42,323 nucleotides of DNA, taken from CAYZWU01 sp964482235 (GTDB lineage Bacteria > Planctomycetota > B15-G4 > CAYZWU01). Below the pieces are notes generated by a model. The model did no database searches and was not told the DNA's origin. It saw only the letters and a list, made by a program, of their open reading frames with translations. The DNA lies in the NCBI GenBank assembly GCA_964482235.1, contig CAYZWU010000047.1:1-42323 (forward strand), in the 5' to 3' direction. The first letter of the stretch is position 1; every line of letters starts with the position of its first letter. This document shows, piece by piece, positions 16,919 through 26,232 of the stretch. The position numbers and the translations under genes were made by a program.

Positions 16919-18220
16919 ATGGAATTCGGACCGCCAAGAGGCATGCGCGACTTCTATCCCGAGGAAATGTCCCGGCGCAACGTCCTGTTCTCGATCTGGC
17001 GTCAGGCCGCAAACCTCCACGGTTTTGAGGAATACGACGCTCCCGTGGTCGAGACCGAGGAGCTGCTCATCAGGAAGGGCGGCGAGGATATCGTGCGCCA
17101 GATCTACAGGTTCGAGGACAAGAGCGGCCGCAAGCTGGCCCTGCGGCCGGAGATGACCCCCTCCCTCGCCCGGATGATCCTGGCGCGGCAGAGCGCGCTT
17201 TCCTACCCGGTCAGGTGGTTCTCCATCCCCCAGTGCTTCCGCTACGAGAGGATGACCCGGGGCCGCAAGCGCGAGCACTTCCAGTGGAACCTCGACATCA
17301 TCGGCGAGGAAAGCGTCTACGCCGAGGCGGAAGTCCTCTCGACGGCCGTCACCGCCCTTACCCTGGCCGGCCTGAGAGCCGGCGACTTCCACGTCCACGT
17401 GGGAAGCCGCGCCCTGCTGGGCGATCTCTTCGAGGCGTCCGGCATCCCCACGGTCCATTTCGAGGCGGTCTGCCTCGCCCTGGACAAGAGGGACAAGCTG
17501 CCGCCCGAGGAGACGGCCGGGCTCCTCGAGACCGAGGGGCTTTCGAAGGACCAGGTCGACAAGGTCTTCGAGCTCCTCGACATCGACGACCTCGACGGCG
17601 CGGCCGCCTTTCTCGGAAAACCGACAGCGGCGCTCGATAACCTCCGCGAGCTCTTCTCAGTGATGAACGACTACGGGAAGGGCGCTTTCATGAAGTTCGA
17701 CATCTCGATCGTGCGCGGCCTGACCTATTACACCGATATCGTGTTCGAGGCCTTCGACTCGGGGCGAAAGCTCCGGGCCATCTTCGGCGGCGGCCGTTAC
17801 AACAACCTGGTGAGCGATCTCGGCGGTTCGCCCGTCCCCTCCGTGGGCCTCGGTTTCGGCGACGTGGTCGTGCTCGAGCTGCTCGACAGCCTTGACCGGT
17901 CGCTTCCCGAGATGCCGGGTCCCGATGTCCACATAGGCTTCCTCTCGGCCGAGGAACGATCGATGGCGCTCCGTGGCGCCGGCGTCCTCCGGAACGCGGG
18001 GCTCGCCGTGAACCTCGGACTGAAACCGCAGAAGGCGAAGAAGGTCTTTTCCCGGGCCTCGAAAGACAAAGCCCGGTTTGCCATCTTCCTCGGTCCGCGG
18101 GAGAGGGAGGAGGGGGTCTTCGCCGTCAAGAACCTCGTCGAGGGAGTCCAGGTCGAGGTCAAGCTGGACGATCTTGCGGCTGCCTGCACCGTGTCAGGCG
18201 ATCCCGGATCGCGCGGCTGA
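16919..18220 (+). CDS. hisS: Histidyl-tRNA synthetase
   Basis: Charges tRNA-His. 433 residues from ATG 16919 (GGGAGACAAGGTA upstream). Class II motifs: LRPEMTPSLARM (75-86), motif 2 CFRYERMTRGRKREHFQ (106-122), His-specific RGLTYYTDIVFE (266-277), motif 3-like FGGGRYNNL and a C-terminal alpha/beta anticodon domain (about 335-425). The motif-2 neighbourhood is the eukaryote/archaea-like form of HisRS, not the E. coli form. HisZ, the catalytically dead paralog, was considered, but the charged motif 2 and the histidine loop argue for a working synthetase, although the usual RGLDYYTG is RGLTYYTD here. Confidence 0.88.
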   Translation: MEFGPPRGMRDFYPEEMSRRNVLFSIWRQAANLHGFEEYDAPVVETEELLIRKGGEDIVRQIYRFEDKSGRKLALRPEMTPSLARMILARQSALSYPVRWFSIPQCFRYERMTRGRKREHFQWNLDIIGEESVYAEAEVLSTAVTALTLAGLRAGDFHVHVGSRALLGDLFEASGIPTVHFEAVCLALDKRDKLPPEETAGLLETEGLSKDQVDKVFELLDIDDLDGAAAFLGKPTAALDNLRELFSVMNDYGKGAFMKFDISIVRGLTYYTDIVFEAFDSGRKLRAIFGGGRYNNLVSDLGGSPVPSVGLGFGDVVVLELLDSLDRSLPEMPGPDVHIGFLSAEERSMALRGAGVLRNAGLAVNLGLKPQKAKKVFSRASKDKARFAIFLGPREREEGVFAVKNLVEGVQVEVKLDDLAAACTVSGDPGSRG

Positions 18221-18270
18221 AACGCTTCCTGCCGCTGCCTGGGCCAGATCGAACTCTTTGCAGATACATC

Positions 18271-18957
18271 ATGAATCACGATGAACCGCTCCTTGCCGCC
18301 CGCGAGATCACCCTGAGACGGGGTGACGGCACGAACGGGAAAAGGATTCTCGAGAACAGCTCCCTCGCCCTGCGCTGCAGGGAAACGGTGATCCTCCGCG
18401 GCCAGTCGGGCGCCGGAAAGAGCAGCCTGCTCTGGGCTCTCGCCCGGCTGCTCCCCCTGGAGAGCGGGACGCTCCTCCTCGAGGGAAAGCCGTCGAACGA
18501 CTGGGCTCCCCCGATCTGGCGCGAGCGCGTGGCCCTGGTCCTCCAGAAGCACGCCCTCCTTCCCGGCACGGTGCGCGACAATCTTCTCCTTCCCTGGACG
18601 CTCAACGTCCGCCGCGCCGCGAGCAGCAGTGCGCCCGACGAGGGGCGGCTCGGTCAGGAGCTTCGCGATCTGGCACTGGACGACGTGGACCTCGCCGATG
18701 ACGCCTCGCGCCTCTCGGTAGGACAGACGGGCCGCATCTCCCTCGCGCGGACGCTGCTGACCGATCCGTCCTGCCTTCTCCTCGACGAGCCCCTGGCGGC
18801 GCTCGATCCGGAGAGCGCGGCGCGGGTTCTCGAGCGGATTCACGCCTTTGCCGCGGCGGGAGGAGCGGTTCTTTTGACACGGCATGACGGGCTGGCGGCG
18901 GAAGAGGGCCGCGTCCTCACCATCGCCGATCGTACGATCAAGGAGAGGAAGCCATGA
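18271..18957 (+). CDS. fetA: ABC transporter ATP-binding protein, FetA/YbbL type
   Basis: ATPase of a two-protein exporter; E. coli FetAB exports iron. 228 residues. Walker A GQSGAGKS (44-51), Q-loop LQKHALL, signature LSVGQ (about 149) rather than LSGGQ, Walker B CLLLDEP with the D-loop AALD, and H-loop TRHD. Its TGA overlaps the ATG of the permease (ATGA), which ties them together. The neighbour is of the UPF0014 permease family, which is what supports the FetA reading. Iron as substrate is inference from family. No strong ribosome site at 18271. Confidence 0.85.
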   Translation: MNHDEPLLAAREITLRRGDGTNGKRILENSSLALRCRETVILRGQSGAGKSSLLWALARLLPLESGTLLLEGKPSNDWAPPIWRERVALVLQKHALLPGTVRDNLLLPWTLNVRRAASSSAPDEGRLGQELRDLALDDVDLADDASRLSVGQTGRISLARTLLTDPSCLLLDEPLAALDPESAARVLERIHAFAAAGGAVLLTRHDGLAAEEGRVLTIADRTIKERKP

Positions 18958-19853
18958 TCGCCATCGCCGCAACCGATCCTGCGGCCTCGGGTGTGATCGA
19001 GATCGCCCCCTGGCAGCTCGGACTGGCCACCGGCTTCATCCTCGCGGCGGCCGGCCTATCGCTCGCTCTCTCCCTGGGCTACATCCGGTCGCTGCTGGTG
19101 GCCACGGTTCGCACCTTCCTGCAGCTCTTCGCCCTCGGCTTCGCGCTCCGCTGGATCTTCGGCGTCGACTCGGTCTGGCTCGTTCTCGCCATCGTGACCC
19201 TGATGATGGTGCTGAGCGCTCACACCCTCCTCGGCCGCGTCACCAGAGCGCCGCCCGGGATCTTCCCCCGCGTGCTCAATGCGGTTTTTTTCTCCGGGAT
19301 CACCGTCTCCTTCACCGTCACCGCCCTGATCGTGCAGGTCGATCCCTGGTACAAGGCCCGCTACGTGATCCCCATCGCCGGCATGGTGGTGGGAAACTCG
19401 ATGAACGGTCTCGCCCTCGCCCTCGAGCGGCTCTTCAGCGATCTTCGCGAGCGGGAGGACGAGATCCATGCCATGCTGGCGCTCGGCGCGACAACGCGCG
19501 AGGCGGCGCTTCCGAGCATCCGGACCGCCCTGACGGCGGGGCTGATTCCGACGATCAACAGCATGAGCGCCGTGGGAATCGTCTTCATCCCCGGCATGAT
19601 GACCGGCCAGGTCCTGGCCGGCGTCGATCCTTCCATCGCGGCGACGTACCAGATCGTGGTCATGCTGATGATCTCCGCCGCCTCGGCCATCGGCGCGGCG
19701 ATCGCCGTGCTGACTTCCTTTCAGAGGGCCTTCGACGGGGAGTGCCGGTTCGTTCTGGCTGGCGACGGCGCAGGGGAGCCGAAGCGGTCGCCCGGAAGGA
19801 GAGAGAACGCGGCACGGGACAGGCAGGATCCGGACCAGGAGGAGGCACGATGA
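18954..19853 (+). CDS. fetB: FetB/YbbM-family (UPF0014) ABC permease
   Basis: 299 residues with about seven hydrophobic helices. UPF0014 landmarks: LGYIRSLLVATVRTFLQLFALGF near the start, GMVVGNSMNGLALALERL, ALGATTREAALPSIRTAL and TINSMSAVGIVFIPGMMTGQVLAG. A highly charged 50-residue tail follows the last helix. Starts at ATG 18954 inside the end of the ATPase gene. Converges with the CHAT gene ending at 19911. Confidence 0.87.
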   Translation: MIAIAATDPAASGVIEIAPWQLGLATGFILAAAGLSLALSLGYIRSLLVATVRTFLQLFALGFALRWIFGVDSVWLVLAIVTLMMVLSAHTLLGRVTRAPPGIFPRVLNAVFFSGITVSFTVTALIVQVDPWYKARYVIPIAGMVVGNSMNGLALALERLFSDLREREDEIHAMLALGATTREAALPSIRTALTAGLIPTINSMSAVGIVFIPGMMTGQVLAGVDPSIAATYQIVVMLMISAASAIGAAIAVLTSFQRAFDGECRFVLAGDGAGEPKRSPGRRENAARDRQDPDQEEAR

Positions 19854-19910
19854 ATCAGGACGGGATGGACCGCTTCGCTCGGGCCGATCAGGCAGGCGAA
19901 ACGGTAGGCG

Positions 19911-22865
19911 CTACCGCCAGTCTCCCGAGATGATCCAGGCGGCCCATTCCCTCACCGGATCTTTTTCGGCGATCAGGTCGAGCTGGACGCGGCGGAGGGA
20001 CTCGAGGATCGACAGCTTCTCTTTCCAGAGATTCTCGTAGAAGCGCTTCATCAGCTCCTGCGTTTTCTTGTCATGCACCTTCCAGAGGCTTGCCACCACG
20101 GTGCGGGTCCCGGCCAGCTGGGCGGCGCGCAGGAGGCCGATGTGCCCCTCGCCGCCTGTTTCCACGCCAAGCCCTGTCTGGCATGCCGAGAGGACCATGA
20201 GCTCCACCTTGGAGAGGTCGGTGGCCGCCATCTCAACGGCGGTGAAGATCCCGTCGTCCAGCCCTTCCGGCTGCTTCCCGTTCGCCCCGGCAAAGGCGAT
20301 CCCCGAAAGGAGGCCGGGGTGGCAGCCAGGCAGGTCGAAGCCGCTCTCATGAAAGGAGAGATTGCCCGAATTGCCCTCGACGGGTGCCAGGGCCGACTTC
20401 AGCTGCGGCGGGGCGAAGAAGCCGTGGGTGGCAAGGTGGATGAATCTGTGCTTTGTCACCTCTTCCCGGAATGTCTCCTCCAGGGCATTCTTTCCTTCAA
20501 GGGAGGTCACCGTTCCACCCGGAAAGACCTTGGAGAACTGCTCCTTCATCTCGATGATCTCGCCGGCGCTCCCCTTGAGATAAGGAAATTTTTTCCAGCT
20601 GCTGCCGCGAACGGCGTCGCGCCCGGTCGAGGCCAGGAGCGGCTCCGGCTGCGTTTCCTCGAAATTCACCCCGCCCACCACGAAGAGCGAGACCTTCGCG
20701 TCGTCTGTCCGCTGCGGCGGCTCGGCAGCCAGGAGATCGGGAAGGAGCCTGGGTGCGGGAACGTGGACCAGGGCGACATCCTCGGCCAGGTATCGTCCCG
20801 GCTTCAAACCGGGCAGGGCGGCAACGGGAAAGAAGCCGAGGCAGCCGTCGGGGGAGATCAGGACAAGGTCGGCGCCGGCCGTCTTGTCGGCCAGAGGCTC
20901 CCAGAGGAGCTCTCTCAGCCTCTTGCCAGTCTTGTCGCGGGACATGTCGATGTTCGGCAAGGGGACATCCTTGGAGAGCGACTTTCCCCTGAGGCTCTGA
21001 TCTTGCTTGCCGCATACCTTCTCGCGCCACTTGACGATGGAGGAGCGGATCGGTTGCACGGGCCCGAGGTCGACGAGAGCCACGGGCTCGTCGTTCCGAA
21101 CAACGAAGGCTGCAAGATGGCGCTCCTGCGGAATCTCGCCTCCCTGCTCGAAGCTGTCGAAGAGGCTGCGGGAATACTCGAGGAAGTCGATGAGGACGGC
21201 CTTCTCCGGGAGACGGGGGATCGGATCTCTTGGCACGAGGTCGAGCCTTTCAGCCAGGTCGATTCCCCGGGTGCTGATGTTGGACAGGCTCCGGATCAGT
21301 GCCTCCCGGTGATCGTTCAATTGCCCGAGCTCCCTGGTCCAGGCTTCCCGGTCCTTGGGATCAGGCTCCGAGAGGGCGTGAATCCCCAGCCGATTCGATA
21401 CGATGTCGAGCTGCAGGTAGAGCGCTTTCATCTCCGGATTCCGGCGCTCTTTTCGCATACGAATCTGCTGCGCGAAGATCGTCCCTTTCCACCTGGAAGC
21501 CGACTCGTAGACATCTGAGCCGGACAGACCGGCATGAGACGCCAGGGAGAGATAGGAATCCAGGACTCCCCGCATCTTCCGGACCAGTTTCATCTGGCCC
21601 CGCTCGGAAAGATAGGTCGATGCCAGAGTGATGTTCTGCTGAAACGAATCCAGGGCTTTCAAGTATTTCCTCACCGCAGCCGCTGTGTCTCCCATCAAGA
21701 CCTCGAGCTCGCCCTGGGAAGCAAGATAGAGGGCGTACTGCGGATGCATTGAACCGAAAGCCACATCTCCGTGAAAGCGAGCCCATTGCATCAACTCGGC
21801 AGCTCTGTCGAAGTCACCTTCTCGCCGAAACGACCCCGCGCTCTTCTCCAGGATCACTGCCGCGGTCTGACTCATTTGCTGGCTGAAACCGAATATTGCA
21901 CTGGCTTTCTTCCCGACAGAGGAAGTATCGTAAACCAGAGCGAAGTGAGGCATCCCCAGCTTTCTGAAGACCGTTCCAAGGAGATCCGCGATCCGGAAGA
22001 AATGCTTGTCACCCTCCCCTCCCGTCCTGGAATAGAGCATGTAGGCTTCCAGAAGATAAGACTGAGCTCCTGCGTAATCCTCTTCAATGAACAGGAACTC
22101 CCCGATGGAGTAGAGAATCCACGCATAGTTCCTGTGCCCCTCGCCCAGTGCCTCTCGTATTATGCGACGAGCCTCATGATAGAGCGGTGCGGCACGATTC
22201 CTGTTGCCAGCAGCAGCATGAAGGATGGCCAGTTGGAGCAGGCTCATTCCGCAATCCGGGTGAATCTCCCCCATGAGCTGCCGCTTTATCTTCAGCGTCT
22301 CCTCTGCCACGAGGATGGCTGCTTTCAGTTTTCTCTCGCTCTTCAGCTTCTTCAAACGGGACTCGAGATCATTGCACTCCTCCAGCAATGTGATCTCATC
22401 GTCGGTCATTTGCCGGCGCCTGTCGAAGTCTCTCAGCTTCTGTTCCCCGTCGATCTCGCGCCAGTGCATGAACGGCTGTCTCTTGAGGATGTCGATCGAC
22501 TCCTTGAGCTGCCTTCGCGCTTCATCGTGGTTTCCGAGTTTCATGTGGACCTCCGCCAGGAAATCGCGGGATCCCGCCACGTCGATGCTGTCCGGTCCGA
22601 GCAGCTCGATCTCGAGTTTCAGGATCTCCTCCCCCAGATCCCTCGCTTTGCTGAAATTGCCCCTGGCATAGGCCCGATCCGATTGGGCGAACTTCTCCTG
22701 GATGTTTCGCAGCTTCTTCAGGATTTCGACATTCGGATCGTCGGCATGCCCGTCTTCCGCAGCCCTGCCGGTCCGTGCGGGCGTGTTTTCAGCCGGAACG
22801 AGTAGAGCTCCGAGCAGGACGATTGCTGCTGCAAGGCAGCGTCCCGCTCCGATTCGAGTTCTCAT
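19911..22865 (-). CDS. Secreted TPR-CHAT protein 1 (caspase-like peptidase)
   Basis: 984 residues. N-terminal signal (about 1-26) with AAAIVLLGALLVPA suggests export. TPR-like helical repeats occupy roughly 40-480 and include KARDLGEEILKLEIELLGPD and EEDYAGAQSYLLEAYMLYSR. A middle region follows, and the C-terminal CHAT domain runs from about 590 to 984. The caspase-type dyad is visible: His814 in HLATHGFF and Cys895 in LSACQTGLG. The family ending SGDWR is present. Starts at ATG 22865 with GGGAG nine bases upstream. 58 bases after its paralog, same strand. CHAT domains act as proteases in signalling or defence; the substrate is unknown. Confidence is high in architecture, low in role. Confidence 0.9.
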   Translation of the reverse strand: MRTRIGAGRCLAAAIVLLGALLVPAENTPARTGRAAEDGHADDPNVEILKKLRNIQEKFAQSDRAYARGNFSKARDLGEEILKLEIELLGPDSIDVAGSRDFLAEVHMKLGNHDEARRQLKESIDILKRQPFMHWREIDGEQKLRDFDRRRQMTDDEITLLEECNDLESRLKKLKSERKLKAAILVAEETLKIKRQLMGEIHPDCGMSLLQLAILHAAAGNRNRAAPLYHEARRIIREALGEGHRNYAWILYSIGEFLFIEEDYAGAQSYLLEAYMLYSRTGGEGDKHFFRIADLLGTVFRKLGMPHFALVYDTSSVGKKASAIFGFSQQMSQTAAVILEKSAGSFRREGDFDRAAELMQWARFHGDVAFGSMHPQYALYLASQGELEVLMGDTAAAVRKYLKALDSFQQNITLASTYLSERGQMKLVRKMRGVLDSYLSLASHAGLSGSDVYESASRWKGTIFAQQIRMRKERRNPEMKALYLQLDIVSNRLGIHALSEPDPKDREAWTRELGQLNDHREALIRSLSNISTRGIDLAERLDLVPRDPIPRLPEKAVLIDFLEYSRSLFDSFEQGGEIPQERHLAAFVVRNDEPVALVDLGPVQPIRSSIVKWREKVCGKQDQSLRGKSLSKDVPLPNIDMSRDKTGKRLRELLWEPLADKTAGADLVLISPDGCLGFFPVAALPGLKPGRYLAEDVALVHVPAPRLLPDLLAAEPPQRTDDAKVSLFVVGGVNFEETQPEPLLASTGRDAVRGSSWKKFPYLKGSAGEIIEMKEQFSKVFPGGTVTSLEGKNALEETFREEVTKHRFIHLATHGFFAPPQLKSALAPVEGNSGNLSFHESGFDLPGCHPGLLSGIAFAGANGKQPEGLDDGIFTAVEMAATDLSKVELMVLSACQTGLGVETGGEGHIGLLRAAQLAGTRTVVASLWKVHDKKTQELMKRFYENLWKEKLSILESLRRVQLDLIAEKDPVREWAAWIISGDWR

Positions 22866-22923
22866 CAGATCACTCCCTTTGTCATTCGTGATAACGGCTC
22901 CTGTCCGCAGCCGGATCGCATCG

Positions 22924-25866
22924 TCATCGCCAGTCGCCCGACAAAATCCACGCAGCCCATTCCCTGACCGGCGCCCCCTGCTTGATCAGGTCGAGCTGCA
23001 TCCGACGAAGCGCCTCGAGCTTCGTCGCCCCTCCGGACCAGAGGCTGTCGTAGAAGCGGCCCATGAGCTGCTTCGTCTTCTCATCATTGACCTTCCAGAG
23101 GCTCGCCACCACGGTCCGGGCCCCGGCCAGCTGCGCCGCGCGCAAGAGCCCGATGTGGCCCTCGCCGCCCGTGGCCACGCCGAGCCCCGTCTGGCAGGCA
23201 GACAGTACCATGAGCTCCACTTTCGAGAGATCTCCGGCCGCCATCTCCAGCGCCGTGAAGATCCCGTCGTCCCGACCCTCCGGCTGCTTCTCGTTCGCTC
23301 CGGCGAAGACGATGCCGGAGAGGAGGCCGGGATGGTAGCCCGGCAGACCGCGACTCATCGGCTCGAAGACCGGGTCCCCTGGATGATCGACAAGTTCGGC
23401 CAGAGCCGAAGTCACCTCCGCAGGAGCAAAGAAGCCGTGTGTGGCAAGGTGGATGAAGCGGTGCTCGCCGGCCTCTTCCCGGAATGCCTGCTCCACGGCA
23501 GCCCGTCCCGAGAGAGCTATCACCGCTCCGCCGGGAAAGAAACGGTTGAAGAGCTCCTTAACCTGATCGCTCTCCTTGCCGCTGTGCGCGAGAGCTTTGA
23601 AGTCCTTCCAGGAACTGCCGCGGACCGCGATCCGACCAGCCTCGGTCGCCTGTGAGCCCTGTTGCGCGGCATTGAAATCGACACCTCCCACCACGAAGAG
23701 CGAGGCCGGTGAACGGGCAGCAGATGCCGGCTGCCCGTTGGATGACAGATCGGGAAGGAGCTGAGCCGTGGGGATGTAGGCCACGGCGACCTCCTCGACC
23801 AGGTACGATCCCGGCGCGGAACCGGGCAGGGCGCCGAAGGGGAAACAGCCGAGGCAGCCGTCGGGGGAGATCAGGACAAGGCGGGCGCCGGCCGCCTTTC
23901 CGGCCAGCGGCTCCCAGAGCAGCTTCCTGAGCTTCGAACCTGTGCTGTCGCGGGACATGTCGATGTTCGGAGCGGAGACGCTTTTCGTGACCTCCTTCCC
24001 CCTTCCCGCAACCATCTCTTCATCCTTGCCGCACACCTTCTCACGCCATTTCGCGATGGCTTTCCTGATCGGTTCCACGGGACCGAGATCGACGAACTCG
24101 ACCGGCCTATCCTTCCGCACGACAAAAGCGGCCAGGTGACGTTCCCGCTGGTCTTTCTTCGTATTCGCGTCCTTGCCGCCGGATTTCCAGTTGAAGACGA
24201 GAAAGTCGACAAGAACCGTATCGGTGGGAAGAGAACGGATCGGAATCGACGGTTCCATCAACAGAACCCCGGCCACCCGCCTATACGTTTCGCTCCTGTT
24301 CGAGAGTCGCCGAATCAGATCGCTCCTCTCTTTTTCCAGATCCCTGACCTTGTCGACTCGAAGGCCAGCCGCGGAATCGGACAACGTGCTGCTCGCCAGG
24401 AGGCCCGTCACGAGCTGCAGCCGCCTGAAGAGCTGGTTTATCCCGGGGTCCTGCCGCTCGAACCGCATCCGGCGCTGCTGCGCGAAGACCGTGCCTTTCC
24501 ATGGAAGAACCTTGCGATAGATGTCGGCCCCGCTCACTCCGGATGACGATGCGAAGGAGAGAAAGGAGTCGAGGATCATCCGCGTACGGTGCACGATCTC
24601 GAGCTGCTGTGTCTCGGAATGAAAAGTGGATGCCAGGCTCAAGTTGCGCCTGTAGGAGGCGAGGACCGCTTCATGGAGCATCCGGGCCTGCTCGAAGTCA
24701 CCCATTTCCCGGGCGATCTCCGCACGGCGGCTTTGATAGTAGGCTGTCTGCGGATGGTCCCCACCGTAAGATCTCAGGCTCAGCATGACAGCCTTTTCCA
24801 GAATCTCGTCGGCCCGCGCCAGGTCTCCGGCGAGACAGGCCGATTCCGCCCTGTTGTACAGGATGTGTGCGCAGAGGCCGGTTCGCTCCGCCTTGCCTCT
24901 ACCGGCAAACCTGCTAAGGTTGTAGAAATAGGCGAACTTGACAGGCTCCTTCTTCAAGAGATAGATACTCTGCAGGTCACTGACGATTAAGAAGTAATTC
25001 CTGCCACCCATCCGGCCCATCGTCATCTCCCAGAGGAAGACCGACTCGAGGAGCAGCGCCTCGGCCCGGTCGAGCTCTCCCCTGGCAAGGTGGATATGCC
25101 CCAGATTCCTGAGAGCCCAGGCATGATAGGGATGCCCCCTCCCCAGGGCCCGCCGGGAGGCGTGGCAGCACTCCTCGCACAGGGGTTCCGTGCTCGCGTA
25201 ACCTTCCGCCGATCCCTCTGCCTGAAGGTAATAGGTGCACAGCTTGTTCAGGTTCAGGAAGTACTCCGGGTGGTCCGTGCCCAGCAGCTTCTCCCTGATC
25301 GCGAGCGTCTCCTCGGTGAGGGCTGTCACTTGCTTCCTGTTCCTTTTCTCCAACGCCTTTTTCCTGAGCCGATCGAGTTCTTTCAGCTCCTCGAACAGAA
25401 CCTTCTCGTCTTCTGTCATGGTGCGGCGCCTGTCGAAATCGTCGAGTTCATACCGGGCATCGATCTCGTGGAAGTGGCTGAAGGGCTGCCGGCACATGAT
25501 GTCGAGCGATTCCACGAGCAGCTTGCGGGCCTGATCGAACTGCCTGATCTCCTCGTACTGCCTGGCAAGTCGAACCTTTGATCCGGCGATGTCGACGTGA
25601 TCCTCGCCGAGGATCTTTTTCTGGAACTCGATGTTCTTTTCCAGAAGGGCGATGGCTTTCCTCACATCTCCCGCTGCTTCAGCCTTTACGGCCGTCTCGT
25701 TCATTACGTCCTGCATCTCGACCAACCGGTTGGCGTAGGCCAGCAGGTCCTCGCCGGGTTTGATCTCCAGATCCTCCTCGCTCTTTGCCAGCAGAAGAGA
25801 AGGAAGAGCGACCACCGCTCCGACAATCAGGAACATCTTGATCAGAATAAAAGCCTCCCTTCCCAT
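22924..25866 (-). CDS. Secreted TPR-CHAT protein 2 (paralog of the adjacent gene)
   Basis: 980 residues from the ATG at 25866, chosen for its GGGGAG seven bases upstream and because the protein then begins with a signal peptide (MGREAFILIKMFLIVGAVVALP). The open frame extends 71 codons further without such features. TPR-like repeats at about 45-480 (KAIALLEKNIEFQKKILGED, DQARKLLVESLDIM), CHAT domain from about 590. His810 in HLATHGFF and Cys891 in LSACQTGLG. Much of the C-terminal third matches the neighbour residue for residue, including GGEGHIGLLRAAQLAG, TVVASLWKV and REWAAWI-SGDWR. TPR halves have diverged more. First gene of the minus-strand pair; divergent from the sigma-factor gene across 366 bases. 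Confidence 0.9.
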   Translation of the reverse strand: MGREAFILIKMFLIVGAVVALPSLLLAKSEEDLEIKPGEDLLAYANRLVEMQDVMNETAVKAEAAGDVRKAIALLEKNIEFQKKILGEDHVDIAGSKVRLARQYEEIRQFDQARKLLVESLDIMCRQPFSHFHEIDARYELDDFDRRRTMTEDEKVLFEELKELDRLRKKALEKRNRKQVTALTEETLAIREKLLGTDHPEYFLNLNKLCTYYLQAEGSAEGYASTEPLCEECCHASRRALGRGHPYHAWALRNLGHIHLARGELDRAEALLLESVFLWEMTMGRMGGRNYFLIVSDLQSIYLLKKEPVKFAYFYNLSRFAGRGKAERTGLCAHILYNRAESACLAGDLARADEILEKAVMLSLRSYGGDHPQTAYYQSRRAEIAREMGDFEQARMLHEAVLASYRRNLSLASTFHSETQQLEIVHRTRMILDSFLSFASSSGVSGADIYRKVLPWKGTVFAQQRRMRFERQDPGINQLFRRLQLVTGLLASSTLSDSAAGLRVDKVRDLEKERSDLIRRLSNRSETYRRVAGVLLMEPSIPIRSLPTDTVLVDFLVFNWKSGGKDANTKKDQRERHLAAFVVRKDRPVEFVDLGPVEPIRKAIAKWREKVCGKDEEMVAGRGKEVTKSVSAPNIDMSRDSTGSKLRKLLWEPLAGKAAGARLVLISPDGCLGCFPFGALPGSAPGSYLVEEVAVAYIPTAQLLPDLSSNGQPASAARSPASLFVVGGVDFNAAQQGSQATEAGRIAVRGSSWKDFKALAHSGKESDQVKELFNRFFPGGAVIALSGRAAVEQAFREEAGEHRFIHLATHGFFAPAEVTSALAELVDHPGDPVFEPMSRGLPGYHPGLLSGIVFAGANEKQPEGRDDGIFTALEMAAGDLSKVELMVLSACQTGLGVATGGEGHIGLLRAAQLAGARTVVASLWKVNDEKTKQLMGRFYDSLWSGGATKLEALRRMQLDLIKQGAPVREWAAWILSGDWR

Positions 25867-26232
25867 CCGGGATCTCCCCCTGCCGAATCGATGAGATATC
25901 GCCACACCGACACTCCCTGTCGCGCATTTTTTTTTACAATGGAACCCTGTGTTCATACTAGCCGGTTGCCATGGCGGAGAGAAACAGATAATATTCGTGG
26001 CGTTCTTCGAATTCAGGATAGTATGGCGGTACCCTCTCGGCGTGATCTCAACTCCCGCGTGATCGCGGCACGAAATCATGGGCCCGAAAAAAGAAATAAA
26101 AACCAGGTAACTTTAACATCGATTCTGCTTCATTATTCATGCAAAGAGTAAAGCGAGAAAGACGAGTAAATGTCGTTTCCCGGTCCCAGTCGCTCTGCGC
26201 GCGGCTCCCGGCTCTCCGGAAGGAGGCCGACC
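25867..26232. promoter_or_regulatory. Divergent intergenic region between TPR-CHAT pair and sigma factor
   Basis: 366 bases without a believable gene and AT-richer than its surroundings. A T9 run (about 25926-25935), a GGAACCCTGTGTTC segment around 25940 with an imperfect GAAC/GTTC dyad, and a perfect CCGCG-TGAT-CGCGG hairpin (26055-26068) are the visible structures. GGTAACTTTAAC near 26106 could be an ECF-type -35 (GAACTT-like), but I found no matching -10 at a proper distance. The region must carry promoters in both directions. Confidence 0.4.

Noticed and set aside
19902..19916. CGGTAG-GCG-CTACCG hairpin between the convergent fetB and TPR-CHAT 1 genes
   Set aside because: Only 6 bp, no T-tract on either strand, and it overlaps the CHAT stop codon, so I do not call it a terminator.
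18884..19933. Plus-strand Arg/His-rich frame overlapping the FetB-type permease
   Set aside because: Frame-shifted shadow of the permease; composition is typical of an out-of-frame GC-rich read.
26170..26232. Longer N-terminus for the sigma factor
   Set aside because: The ATG at 26233 has an ideal AAGGAGG site, and the upstream codons are Arg/Ser/Gly-rich without homology.
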